Both the position numbers and the translations under genes were made by a program. 64,000 nt of DNA from Flaccisagitta enflata (Eukaryota > Chaetognatha > Sagittoidea > Aphragmophora): positions 23,932,001-23,996,000 of the forward strand of contig OZ231126.1 of NCBI GenBank assembly GCA_965153355.1, written 5' to 3'. The notes beneath the pieces were generated by a model that saw only the letters and a program-made list of their open reading frames with translations, did not search any database and had not been told where the DNA came from. Positions 1 to 11,340 of this stretch are shown one piece after another (the stretch's first letter is position 1; the number at the start of each line of letters is the position of its first letter).

Positions 1-26
1 CTTTGGGGCCGCCTGCCCAAAAGGAG
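1..26 (+). repeat. Right terminus of a GC-hairpin TIR element (family B)
   Basis: The first bases (CTTTGGGGCCGCCTGCCC) match the right end of the terminal-inverted-repeat elements at 24698-24732, 8939-8995 and 38800-38839, which all end in a GGGGCCGCTGCCC-like block followed by an A-rich run. Only the end lies in this window; the body is off the left edge. Confidence 0.6.
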
Positions 27-29
27 AAA

Positions 30-32
30 AAG

Positions 33-63
<31 letters not shown>

Positions 64-274
64 GAGAAAAAAAAAAAGAAAGAAAGAAATAAAGAAAGAA
101 AGAAAGAAAGAAAGCAAGTAAGCAAGCAAGAAAGCAAGCGAGCGAGCTAGAAAGAGAGATAGGAAGACAGAGAGAGAAAGAAAGAAAGAAAGAAAGTAAG
201 AAAGAAAGAAAGAAAGAAAGAACGAAAGAAAGAAAGAAAGAAAGAAAAAAGGAAATAAAGAAAGAAAGAAAGAG

Positions 275-362
<88 letters not shown>

Positions 363-364
363 AA

Positions 365-396
<32 letters not shown>

Positions 397-445
397 GAGA
401 AAGATAAAAAGAGAGAAGGAAAAAGAGAAAAAAAAGCTAGCAAAG
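30..445 (+). repeat. (GAAA)n-rich purine microsatellite
   Basis: A long imperfect GAAA/GAAAA tract, interrupted by AAGC and GAGA variants near 115-180. It is purely purine on the plus strand, so it could adopt triplex (H-DNA) structure. Open frames through it are Ser/Phe/Leu-repeat artefacts. Confidence 0.95.
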
Positions 446-561
446 GAAGATTCATGTTGATATTGTTACAACGTAGACACCGTGGGTAAACAGCGGAGAG
501 AAAGAGAGAGAAAAAAGGACCCATAATTGTCAAGATTATTCCCTCCCCTTCTACTTTTTAT

Positions 562-745
<184 letters not shown>

Positions 746-898
746 TCAGAAAGTAACGAATGGGCGCAAAAAGCAAATCATTTATTCATTCGTCAGACAT
801 TGATGACCACTGCAGAAATGATGGCCACCAGTGCGTAGTGAAGCTTCTTAGCTTCTTTGTTACGGCAGATACTACCAACATCACACACATTTTGTCTC

Positions 899-900
<2 letters not shown>

Positions 901-948
<48 letters not shown>
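901..948 (+). repeat. (CT)n microsatellite
   Basis: Perfect CT tract of about 48 bp. It is followed by TTCTCTGGCAG, which resembles a polypyrimidine tract and 3' splice site, but no convincing exon follows. Confidence 0.95.
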
Positions 949-950
<2 letters not shown>

Positions 951-1370
951 CTCTGGCAGTGACTCTCTCGAGTACGTCGCCGCCGCCGCAGCATGAATTT
1001 GGAGGTTCTGCTGCGGCTTCTCTGCCCCGATGCTGCTGTTGCAGCTGCTGCAGTAACAGCATTACAACGACGCCGTTGCTACATCAAGGCTCTAAAACAC
1101 TGAGAGGGAGAAAAAGAGAAGAAGGAGCAAAAGAGAAGAAGGAGCAAAATAGAGAGAAAGAACGAAAGAATGAAACAGAAAAGCGGCGCGATATATATGA
1201 GGAGGAAAACTACGAGAAAGAGTGGAAAAGGGGATTAGAGGGAGGAAGACGAGGAGTGGTTGGAGGAAGAAGCGGAGGAGGAGGAGAGGGTGAAGGAGGA
1301 GAAGGAGGAGGATAAGTAGAATCATCCTCCTCCTCATCCTGAAAAAAAGGAGAGAGAGAAACAGTGAATT
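949..1370 (+). other. GC-rich segment followed by a purine-rich (GAA/GGA) tract; no supported gene
   Basis: Bases 975-1090 are rich in GCC, CTG and CAG triplets. A short ATG frame of 36 codons (993-1103) sits there, and another frame runs on into a Lys/Glu/Arg-rich purine tract up to 1315. The composition explains both frames. I see no domain and no clear donor site, so I do not call a gene. Confidence 0.4.
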
Positions 1371-1546
1371 TCAGCTGCAATGAAAAAAAAAGATGGCGTC
1401 GGCCTGGAAATAAAACAACAATCTGACGAAGAAGTTTTTGTTTTCGCCGAAATTATGATTTATAGATATTTTTGCCTTCATCTTATGTCTTTTTTTTTTT
1501 TTTTTTGTGCGCAACTGGATGATTTCTTGACTGTCCTCTCTTTTCC

Positions 1547-1571
1547 ATGACGATGACGATGATGATGATGG

Positions 1572-1665
<94 letters not shown>

Positions 1666-1711
1666 AATGGGGATGATGATGATGATGGTGACGATGATGA
1701 TGATGATGATC
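1547..1711 (+). repeat. (GAT)n microsatellite
   Basis: GATGAT tract with a few substitutions near 1570 and 1667-1695. The flanking (CT)n at 1828-1861 is a separate short tract. Confidence 0.96.
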
Positions 1712-1823
1712 GGTGCTGATCATGCTGCCGATGATTACCACCGAGATAATCTAGTTCCCCAGTGGCTTTCATCCTATAACTTCCTTCTTTAGATGTCTAA
1801 TCTTCCTTTTACCCATGGGACGC

Positions 1824-1865
<42 letters not shown>

Positions 1866-2068
1866 CTTCCTTGTCTCATCTTCGTTTTCTCATTTCGCTG
1901 CCACCGGAAGTCCACGCCCACAATCCGAAGGAAGGAAAAGCGACAAAATTAAAAAGAAGAAAAAAAAGAAGAAAAAAAGGAGAAAAACGTCTGAATAGTG
2001 CCTAAAAAGAAAGAAAGTGAAAATAAAGGAAAAGCGAGAAGAAAACGAAAACGAAAAAATAACCAAAA

Positions 2069-2069
2069 C

Positions 2070-2158
<89 letters not shown>

Positions 2159-2200
2159 GCAATAACAACAACAACAACAACATCAAAAACAACAACAATG
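2069..2200 (+). repeat. (AAC)n microsatellite
   Basis: An AAC triplet tract interrupted by AGC, AAT and ATC near 2158-2190. It is preceded by A/G-rich sequence (1935-2060). Poly-Asn, poly-Thr or poly-Leu frames here are artefacts. Confidence 0.96.
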
Positions 2201-2229
2201 GAAAAGATGACAAAAACGACAACGGCAAT

Positions 2230-3228
2230 CACAACGACCTTAGTCAATTTAAGTCGACATCTGAGCGGACGGGTCAACCCCTAACGTGGGTGCATGCCCT
2301 GCTGTGTACGACGACGATATCAGAAATTGAAACAAAAAAAGAAAAAAAAAACACTGTTTTAATAAGATTAAAACGCTACAAACGTTACGACAATCATTCG
2401 TGTATAATCCAAACTCACCTTATTCGCTTTGATCTCCGAGCGTTATGGGTGAGTACCCGATCCTTTAAAAAAATGAACTGCAAAAACGACTAAGAAATTG
2501 ACCATTTACCATGTCTATCGTATATAAGTATACCACAGTAGTCATTGTGTCACTTATGCTGCTGGACACGCCAACAAAGCAATATGCCCATACTGCTCGT
2601 CATTATGAATCATCACAAATTCATGATAGAGTAACCATTTTAAAGTGAAGTGACAATGTCCTTTTTTGTAACCCCATGTTGTTGCTTGTTTCCCCATAAT
2701 CTAATCTGATGTTACCTGGTTTTGTCAGATTACGACTTGCGCTGAGGCTCGCATGGTTCAGCTATTATCCGTGCTCAGTTTGAACATGACCATCTTTCGT
2801 ATGTATCTCTTGACTAAATACCTATTTACCTTATTATTTCAGCCAATGCATTGTTTGCCTTTGAAGTGGCGCTCCCAGTAGTTGTGTGACACAGTTTCAA
2901 TGCAAATGTTGGAATTATTTTCTCTTTTTTTATTTGTCTCATATCAATCTGAATCAAGTTGTTCGCGGTAGACTTAGCGTCTTATTTCATAGAGAAAAGA
3001 AATACATCACGTTTCTTGAGTTGCTCTATTTCATGGCAATACGCCGTCGCGTCATCGATTACAATCATCCGGATGCCGCATGACATTAATCCATTCATCC
3101 ACATGACATGATTCATAGACATCGTCTTCCACCTGTCAACAAGTCACTTGACTGCCAGTTGGATTTCCTTTTGATTTCCCTTTTGAGACTGGAATCCGAT
3201 TCATTAAACCCAATCTCAATTAGGATAG
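2230..3228. other. Unique-looking AT-rich DNA, no gene seen
   Basis: About 1 kb without a long ATG frame, repeat or recognisable motif. Nothing here supports an exon. Confidence 0.5.
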
Positions 3229-3229
3229 G

Positions 3230-3230
<1 letters not shown>

Positions 3231-3323
<93 letters not shown>

Positions 3324-3454
3324 AGACGAAGACAAAGAGACAGATAGACACAGATAGAGATAGAGTAAGCGGTAAGAGAGCCATGGAGACAGACAGACAG
3401 ACAATGCGACATATAGGAAAACAAAGAGAATGACAGACAGAAAGACAGATCAAA

Positions 3455-3539
<85 letters not shown>

Positions 3540-3541
3540 GC
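3231..3541 (+). repeat. Compound (GA)n to (GACA)n microsatellite
   Basis: (GA)n at 3231-3321, then a degenerate GACAGATA transition, then a clean (GACA)n tract at 3458-3540. The same GA-then-GACA order recurs at 27141-27300, which suggests stepwise motif drift from GA to GACA. Confidence 0.95.
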
Positions 3542-4212
3542 CAAATATATGTAGACAGAAGCACACAAAGATGTATCCATCGCACAGAAGATGAGGAGTA
3601 ATGGAGCAAAGGTAATAACCCTATCGAATGTCCTCGAAAGAGTAAAAAGAAATGAATTCTTGACAAGAAAATTGGCGGCATTGGACCGATTTGAGCTCTT
3701 AATGATTAAACCGTAAATCGATCATGATGAAGTTGAAAACTAAATGGAGGAAGCTGATTTATGTATATTGTCATGATTTGAAACACACGGCGATAGGTTT
3801 TGAACAATTAGAAATTAATCAACGGCTCCTTAAAGAAAATAAGGCCAAATTGGCTAATATGGACGGTCTTTGGATCGTTTTGCGTATGCCTCACATAACA
3901 ACCGACAGACGGACGTTAAAAGTAGGATGCATGGGCGCAAGAAATCACAACACTCAGTTTTGTAACCGTCCACAAACGTTTTCAGTTGCATATGAAGTAC
4001 TTGATATGTTATGACGTTTCACAACAAAAAAGGCTTCCTCAGTCAACAAAAACGCCCAAATACTGAATGCAGGACAGATGGACGGATTGGCAAACAGACG
4101 AACAAACGTAGCGTTCATTAGAGAGCGATTTATGTTGGGGACAGAAACTGGCAAGATAATGTCAATGTAACCATTGCAATTCTTTTCAGACAATTAGTGA
4201 CAAAGTAAAGAT
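3542..4212. other. No gene seen
   Basis: A 96-codon frame at 3724-4014 has no recognisable domain and ends next to family-like CGGACAGACG motifs. I consider it chance. Confidence 0.4.
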
Positions 4213-4330
4213 TACCGTATCTCCTCTAATTAGCGCCCCTGCTCTGATTAGCGCCCCCCCTCTTTTGAGGAAAAGAAGTTGTCTTCATTAGCGGAAATTG
4301 CTGTCCTTGAAAGCGCCCCTGGTCGAACAG
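4213..4330 (+). mobile_element. Fragment of a DNA-transposon end starting TACCGTAT with ATTAGCGCCCC blocks
   Basis: TACCGTATCTCCTCTAATTAGCGCC here closely matches the start at 25135 (TACCGTATTTCCCCTAATTAGCGCC). TACCGTATT-type termini are typical of TA-inserting DNA transposons of the Tc1/mariner-pogo group. That assignment is inference from the motif; no partner end or transposase is visible. Confidence 0.45.
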
Positions 4331-4344
4331 CAGCTAGCGAAGGG

Positions 4345-4969
4345 GGAGCACCGTCCGTTCAAACTACCGCCAGGTGGTTTTTAGTATTACTCTGAATTTT
4401 CCGCTTGTTTTTATTCAGGATGGACTTCCTGAACTAGGATCCAACTTCAAAGAAATCTTTCTTGTGGCGCCTTTTGAAAAAAAATCAAAAATTGATAATT
4501 TTTCATCCTGTATTGCACCCAGATTTTAGAGGATAGTTAGAAAACCTTTTTAGATGGCATATTTGAATACCTGATGAAATTTCCTTTCGTTTGATAGGTC
4601 GCACTATATATTTTTCAAAAGAGATCAAATTTATAATTTGTTAGCCACCGTTAATTTTTGTAACGGTGGCTTGAAAATTAAAAATCTTATTTTTTTTAAA
4701 AATTATATAGTGCGACCTATCAAATGAAAGGAAAATTTATCAGGAATTCAGATATGCTATCTAAAAAGATCTTCTAACAGCCCTAAAAATTCTGACTTCA
4801 AAATAATTGAAAAAACAACCAATTTTGGATTTTTTTCAAAAGGCGCCACAAGAAAGATTTTTTTGAAGCTGGATTCTTGTTCAGGAGGTTCATATTGAGC
4901 GTAATCAAGTGGAAAATCCAGAGTAACACTGAAAACCACCTGGCGGTAGTTTGAACGGATGGTGGGAGG
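4345..4969. mobile_element. Long foldback (inverted-repeat) element, about 620 bp
   Basis: The two halves are inverted copies over nearly the whole length. CCGTTCAAACTACCGCCAGG at 4355 mirrors CCTGGCGGTAGTTTGAACGG ending at 4959. TTTCTTGTGGCGCC at about 4460 mirrors GGCGCCACAAGAAA at about 4845. GATAGGTCGCACTATA mirrors TATAGTGCGACCTATC. The centre is AGCCACCGTT/AACGGTGGCT near 4643-4671. Arm identity looks like roughly 80 percent, so it is an old non-autonomous foldback or MITE. A frame on the minus strand in the right arm is an artefact. A diverged relative of the core lies at 38255-38467. Confidence 0.85.
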
Positions 4970-5102
4970 AAGTTCATGGACCACTCTTTTACCCGGGACC
5001 TCTCCATCAGTTTGAACTGCCATCATACATCACAATTACAATATTAAGATTTTCAAATTTTCATGATGCTCAGACCAGATCTTCATCGGGCCGCCAACCC
5101 CC

Positions 5103-5932
5103 CACCACGTAATCTGGGGTGAGATTAAACCCCGAGGGTTGCTCGGGGTTGCTCAGGGTTTGCTCAGGGTTGCTCGGGGTAGCTCGGGGTTGCTTGGGGT
5201 TGCATTACTAGAAACAATGACTACACTCTGAACAATGCTTCACTACATGACAAACAATAAAATCGAGGAGGGCACTCAAGGCTGAATCCTCATCTGAAAA
5301 TGCTGCCAAGCCACTCAAGGCAGAATCGGACTAGAGTGGTTGCAATTTTTACTGCTTATTGTAATTAAAGTGGTTTATGAGTGAATTTCAAAAAAAAAGT
5401 TTTCTTGGGCCCTGATTGATATTTTATTTGCATTACTTTTTTTGTCATATTATCTTTTAACACAATCTAGTATTGTCAATTTTTGAAAATCATAAAATCA
5501 AAATTCCCAAAATTTAAGTTTTTGATTTATTTCAAATAATAATTTAATTTGTTTAATATCTGAAAATATCAAAGCAGAAAATGAAAAAATATAGATCTCT
5601 TTTATTTCTAGACTTTTTTTCATGATCAATTTTTATGTCCTTAAAAAACTTTAAAAATCCCCAAGAAGAAATGAAAATAAAAAAACATTCCAGTTAAAAA
5701 TGAATGTTCTGCTTCATTTCACTCCTCAAGTCAGAATTCTAACTAAAGTGGTTTCAGTTTTAACTAGTCCAAAATTTGGCCTAAAATGGTTCCCCCATAA
5801 AATCAACCCCGAGCAGCCCCGAGCAACCTCGGGCAACCCTGAGCAACCCCGAGCAACCCCAAGCAAAATCCAAGCGATTCCAAGCAACCTCGGGGTTCAA
5901 TCTCACGGTTATATGTTACAGATTACCTGGTG
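5103..5932. mobile_element. TIR element with mirrored GGGGTTGCTC minisatellites
   Basis: The ends are inverted: CACCACGTAATCTG at 5103 and CAGATTACCTGGTG ending at 5932, each followed inward by GTGAGATT(A/G)AACCCCGAGG. Inside the left end is a G-rich ~10-bp tandem repeat (5131-5205, units like GGGGTTGCTC). Inside the right end is its reverse complement (5804-5900). The AT-rich core (5340-5700) has no coding potential. It looks like a non-autonomous element whose subterminal regions are tandem repeats. Confidence 0.75.
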
Positions 5933-5942
5933 CCCCCCCCCC

Positions 5943-6720
5943 ATCCTACAATGATAAAAAAAAGCTACCAAACCTTGCTTCCAAGAAGCTTCTATTGAAT
6001 CATTTTTAAATCGTGAATGCCATGATACTTGGCAAATCCCAATCTCTCTCTCTCTCTCTCTCTCTCTTCTTTGCCCGCCCTCTCCTGTTGCCCGTGCACA
6101 GAAACACGGTAGCCAGCGCAGTCGTCCTTACTTTATTATGACAGTTACGACATCGTCAGATTAACACAACATAAAACCGCCACTTTTACGATCGGACGAC
6201 TTTTTTAAAGACCGATCAAAAACTCAAGTTTCTCCTCCTCTCGCTCTTGCTTTGCTTGGCTTAGCTGCCTTCGCTTAGAAAGGGAGAAAGTCATGAAACC
6301 ACCAATTTCATTTTGATTATAACGTGATCAAATTTGGGATGGAAAGAGGGCGGGAAGGGAGGCGAAAAAGAAAGCGCGGATGGAGGATTGGACATTTATG
6401 ATTGATGTTGTATTGCGATTTGTGAATAGGTAAATCTGATATTGAAATGAAACCAAAACGGGCAAAACATACAGCACAATTTCACCCAAGTAGGTCAAGG
6501 ACATACAAGGACATACATGGATAAACATATATCAGCACTCGGAAAGAGCGCTAACTAACAAGTACACAGAGCGCTAACTAACAAGTACACAAAGACTTGA
6601 CTTGGCTGTTCTTTCACATTGGACATAGTTTGACCTTAAGTGTTGTTTGATATTCCATGTCTGAAAGATTGTTGTGCTTTGGACTATAATCGAAATTAGC
6701 ACAGTCGCCAAATCTAACTA
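5943..6720. other. No gene seen; short (CT)n and a 25-bp duplication
   Basis: Contains (CT)n at about 6043-6066. A 25-bp unit containing GAGCGCTAACTAACAAGTAC is present twice in tandem at 6546-6593. The 5' part of the LINE at 6776 may extend into 6720, but an in-frame TAG at 6719-6721 closes the frame. Confidence 0.5.
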
Positions 6721-6775
6721 GCTGGTAAAATTTTCTCGTGATAAACCTATCGTCATTCATGTTGATGATAACATT

Positions 6776-8140
6776 ATGCCATACTTGCTTTCCTGGTCTG
6801 AAATGACCGAGATTGTTGCCAAAATTCAACTTGGAAAGTCTTCCTCGGGTGTGTGTAAACCTGAGCATATTTTTCATGGCTCTCCCACTCTCATTTGCCA
6901 TCTTCATCTTCTATTTAACGGATTAATCATGCATGGCTATGTGCCCACTGACTTTCTTAAAGGGACCATAACGCCGATCGTGAAAAACTCGCAAGGTGAT
7001 CTGACTGATCCTTCCAACTACAGAGGAATCACATTAAGTTGCCTCCCTGCTAAGCTTTTCGAGTTTGCTATTCAGCTTAAAACAGCCCATTTATTGGAAA
7101 CTGACAACTTACAATTCGGTTTCAAACGAAAAACAAGCACAAATCACGCATTATATTCCTTGAAAACCACTGTTGATCATTTCAATCGAAAAGGATCAAG
7201 CGTATATGTTGCCTTTCTAGATTGCACTAAGGCGTTTGATCGCATCTCTCATTATGGCCTTTTCTCGAAACTCATTCAACGACAGATTCCATTATGCATT
7301 CTAATGTGCCTTATCTACTGGTATCTTAACATGACCTGTAACGTTAGATGGGAAAATGCGCGTAGCAGAGATTTTCGCGTTCCACTCGGAATCAAACAAG
7401 GAGGAATTAACTCTCCCGACTTTTTTGGCTGTTATATAGACGAAATAGCCTCAATTCTTCGAAATGCTGACGTCGGATGCCACTTATACGGCATTTTTCT
7501 TGCAATGATTTTGTTCGCCGACGACCTCTGTCTAATGGCACCAACAAGAAAAGCTCTGGAAAAGATGATCCATCTTTGTGAAAAGTATTGTAACGAATAT
7601 GGGCTTGCTTTCAATGCATTGAAGTCTAAGATATTAGTGTTTTCAAAAGCTAAAGTTGATCATGGCAATCTCGGCCAAATTACCTTAAATGGTAAAGTTA
7701 TTCAATACGTTGAAGATGTCACGTACCTCGGCGCGACCATTGTCAACAACAAAGGATTCGCCTTTTCACCATCAACTGACCTCTCAAAGTTTTATCGCGC
7801 ATCAAACTCAATCTTGAGAGCAACGACTAAACCGAGCGAGGAAGTAATGTTGCAGCTACTTTACTCATGCTGCATCCCCATTCTGACATACGCTTCTGCG
7901 GTTAAAGATTTCTCTTCTCGCCAATTACAAAATTGTACTACGGCTGTTAATGACGCGTTGAGACTGATCTTTGGATTCAACAGATGGGAAAGCGTCAGAA
8001 CTCTTAGAGAATCGTTTGGGTACAAATCTCTGGTTGATTTATTTCATAGAGCCAAAAACAAATTCGATTCCTCACTTCGTTCACATCATAACCCCATCAT
8101 TTCTCATTTAGCAAGAAATCTTGTGTTAGAGCAAGAATAA
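6776..8140 (+). CDS. Non-LTR retrotransposon (LINE) reverse transcriptase, 5'-truncated
   Basis: An uninterrupted 454-residue frame (open back to 6722) carries the reverse transcriptase of a LINE, the enzyme that copies element RNA into DNA at a nicked target. Visible motifs in order are NYRGITL at residues 81-87, AFLDCTKAFD at 146-155 (first catalytic Asp at 149), GIKQGGINSP at 205-214, the catalytic FADD at 247-250 and YLGATI at 317-322. A thumb and C-terminal region with RLIFGFNRWESV follows at about 396-407. The overall pattern resembles the Jockey/CR1 group; the clade is inference. No endonuclease or ORF1 lies upstream, since a stop at 6719 and unrelated DNA precede it, so the copy is 5'-truncated. 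The RT itself has no frameshift or stop, which suggests fairly recent insertion. The start codon is nominal because the true ORF2 would begin further upstream. Confidence 0.9.
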   Translation: MPYLLSWSEMTEIVAKIQLGKSSSGVCKPEHIFHGSPTLICHLHLLFNGLIMHGYVPTDFLKGTITPIVKNSQGDLTDPSNYRGITLSCLPAKLFEFAIQLKTAHLLETDNLQFGFKRKTSTNHALYSLKTTVDHFNRKGSSVYVAFLDCTKAFDRISHYGLFSKLIQRQIPLCILMCLIYWYLNMTCNVRWENARSRDFRVPLGIKQGGINSPDFFGCYIDEIASILRNADVGCHLYGIFLAMILFADDLCLMAPTRKALEKMIHLCEKYCNEYGLAFNALKSKILVFSKAKVDHGNLGQITLNGKVIQYVEDVTYLGATIVNNKGFAFSPSTDLSKFYRASNSILRATTKPSEEVMLQLLYSCCIPILTYASAVKDFSSRQLQNCTTAVNDALRLIFGFNRWESVRTLRESFGYKSLVDLFHRAKNKFDSSLRSHHNPIISHLARNLVLEQE

Positions 8141-8550
8141 TCTGCGTCGCCTCTTTGTGTCTCTATTGTAGTCATAGATATATTGCGGTGTAATTTCTTT
8201 AATAGCTGTTTGTTTGTGTATGCTTCTGTCGCTAATATTGATGACGAATTAAAAGAGCATATATATCAAAAATATGTATAGGGTGGAATATCATTTCACC
8301 CTTTCTCTGTGTTTTAGCATTTGTCACTTGAGAGTATTTCTGTGACCAAAGACAGATTTACAGACGTCGCATTGCATTGGAAAGGGTTTTCTCCCGTGTG
8401 CGTCTTCATGCGTGATTGTCTCTCGTCTCTTCTTGAGAATACAGATTTACATACAGTATATAGATGAGGTTTTTTCTCCAGTAGTCTTCTCATGTGTCAC
8501 TTTTGGCTTTAGCAAAATCCGATTTACCTATGTGACATTGATATTGCTTT
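8141..8550. other. 3' flank of the LINE; no gene seen
   Basis: AT-rich. No clear polyA tail or 3' microsatellite marks the end of the LINE, so its 3' boundary is not determined. Confidence 0.5.
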
Positions 8551-8995
8551 TTGGGCTGCAGCCCCGAAGTGGACAAAGTCCTGTAGAACACAGAGGATCT
8601 GTCCATCCGTAAGTACGTCAATTTGTCCATCCTCAGGGCTTTATCTCCTTTGGGGCCTTTTGTCAAATAGCCCAAATCCAAGCAATATGGCCAAAATCTA
8701 TGCAAAGTGGCCCAAATCCAAGCAAATTGGCTCAAATCTGGTCAGAATCTGAATATCAGAGGCCATTTTACTTGGATTTGGGCCATTATGCTTAGATTTG
8801 GGTCAGATTGCTTGGATTTGGGCTATTTGGCAGAATTTGGGTCAGAATAGGCCCCAAAGGAGACAAATTCTCAAGGGGGATGGATGAACGGACAGACAGA
8901 TGGACCAACGGACGTATGTACATGCGGACGGATGTATAGATGGACAGATTCCCCCTGTGTTCTACAGGACTTTGTCCTCTTCGGGGCCGCTGCCC
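8551..8995. mobile_element. Family B TIR element with CCAAATCCAAGCA tandem interior
   Basis: About 60-bp inverted ends: 8551-8610 (TTGGGCTGCAGCCCCGAAG, then GGACAAAGTCCTGTAGAACA) mirrors 8939-8995 (TGTTCTACAGGACTTTGTCC, then CTTCGGGGCCGCTGCCC). The interior is an imperfect tandem repeat of CCCAAATCCAAGCA-type units on the left and their reverse complement on the right. No coding frame. It shares its ends with 24141-24732 and 38500-38839 but carries a different repeat. Confidence 0.8.
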
Positions 8996-9440
8996 TGCTC
9001 CCCCTCAACTTTAATCACACACTACTCAAGCAGGGCACGGGTACCGCTGACCACTTACTGCCTTTGGGCTGCTATTTTCCCGTATGAGTGTGCACGTACG
9101 ATTTGAGCTTATGATTGTAAACGAAAGCGTATAGACACGTTACGTTTTAATGGTTTCTTGTCGCTATGCATGAATATTGCACTTTTTACCAGAAAATCAA
9201 CCAATAATGTCTATCTCAGCTTGACATTTTATGCTGTCATGAAAAATTTGCTAAAAAAAGTGGCACATTTTAGTATTCGCTGTGGCTGTGGCTGTGATCC
9301 TAAGATTCTGTCCGCTTGATTTTCTCTATCTATCCCTCTCTGTCTCCGTCTGTCTTTCTGTCTGCCTGTCTGTCTTTCTGTTTTTGTCTCTGAATTTTGA
9401 CTGTACATATGCCTGCCTGCCTGCCTATCTGTCCGACTGA
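8996..9440. other. Shared repeat module plus CTGT-rich tract; no gene
   Basis: GCAGGGCACGGGTACCGCTGACCA at 9031-9054 recurs as GCAAGGCACAGGTACCGCTG near 60640 and in reverse at about 24089-24110, each time beside a family B end. It is probably part of a larger dispersed repeat. A CTGTCTGT-rich stretch occupies about 9300-9430. Confidence 0.5.
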
Positions 9441-9445
9441 CAGTC

Positions 9446-9985
<540 letters not shown>

Positions 9986-10435
9986 GACAGAGACAAAAAT
10001 AGACTGACAGACACTCGGAAGGACAGAAAGCAAGCGTTCTTTTTAGACAGAGCAACACACCTTTGCAAGTCTCTGAGCAAACAATTTGGCTACTTTACGT
10101 TACAAAATTGACCATGGGGGGCATTCTTTTTTTTCAGCAAAATTTGATGTGATTGCGTATATTTGTTGATTCAGGAAGAAGTTACTTTCAAGAAAAAACT
10201 TTTGATTGGTCGATAACGTTGATGAGGTAACAAATGGACAGTTGACTAATGAGTTGTTATCACTGAATGAGCAATCTAATAAATAACAGATGTAATGACC
10301 ACTGTGTTGGACCACCACCGTTACGGTTGGCCATTACGCGATATAACGACTTATTAAATGAAACGTAAAGATAATGTGTCGGCCATAAAGATTTCAATAA
10401 ACATCCTAGTCATCAAAGTTTTGTCTTCATCATTC

Positions 10436-10439
<4 letters not shown>

Positions 10440-10499
<60 letters not shown>
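10440..10499 (+). repeat. (CT)n microsatellite
   Basis: Perfect CT tract of about 60 bp. Confidence 0.97.
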
Positions 10500-10501
<2 letters not shown>

Positions 10502-10599
10502 CGCCGTCATGAATAGATTAAACGCGGTACATCGAAGAAGAAGCGAAATTAAATGCTGGCTCAGCATCGAAGCCCGCCAGTGTGTTGGACTGGTAAATC

Positions 10600-11340
10600 C
10601 AAGTTGAGAGTTTCAACCAAAGGAAGAGGAAAGAAATGACCGCCGTCTTCGTTGCCGCCTCTGCCGGTTACAGCGCCGGTGATTCTACAAGCTCGTCGGT
10701 TCCGGTGAAACCGCCGTCTTTCTCGCCGGTTGCTATTACAGTCTCAGTCGCCGCTAATTACAACGCCGATACCGACACCGCGTCTACAAGCGCTGTTAAC
10801 TACTCTACCAGTGCAACCATCTCGTTCTCTGTCAAACAAACATCGCATTCACGACCGTCGTCACCACGTTCAACACCATTTTGGTCCGATAAAACTTCGC
10901 TGACGGCGATACAACTGCGAGTGTCACTCAACAGTTATCTTCACTTTCTAAAAAAAAAACACTCACCATCGTTACTATTCTCTATATCAGCAATACCTCC
11001 TCTAGCCTCTTTATGTATTTACAGCGCTGCCAACTCAATTTCCCTCACTCATCAGCCACTGTCACTTGCTTTTAAAATGATGCGATTGGCACCCGAATTG
11101 CCATTGAAATCGTCGCTGTTTCACTCTCTGTGTTCATCACCACTTCTTCACAAGTACTACTCCCTTCACCACAACCACCATTGAAGCTTTTGTCGCGCAT
11201 CACGGTTAGCGTACACTGCATTATTACAGTCCCTTCACTGTGACCGTCATTGGCGCCTCCATCACCATCTCATCCAACGTTACAAGCCGACAAGTTTCCT
11301 CAATTGAACGAAATCGTGTCTGACTAACAATGAAACAGCT
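10600..11340. other. Degenerate GCCGCC/CACCACC-rich tract containing a doubtful 182-codon frame
   Basis: An ATG frame runs 10636-11184. Its product is Ser/Ala/Thr-rich at first and then becomes featureless and basic. The nucleotide pattern (GCCG, CACCG and CATCACC triplets drifting in phase) resembles the degenerate GTGGCGGTGG minisatellites at 20280-21150 and 30740-30935 on the opposite strand. I read it as decayed repeat DNA and not as a gene. Confidence 0.4.

Noticed and set aside
857-1315. Acceptor-like TTCTCTGGCAG followed by a GC-rich and then Lys/Glu-rich open frame
   Set aside because: The frame is explained by triplet-rich and purine-rich DNA. I see no recognisable domain or donor.
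10636-11184. 182-codon ATG frame as a protein-coding gene
   Set aside because: Low-complexity Ser/Ala/Thr then featureless sequence. The DNA looks like a decayed GCC/CAC minisatellite, with no domain or splice support.
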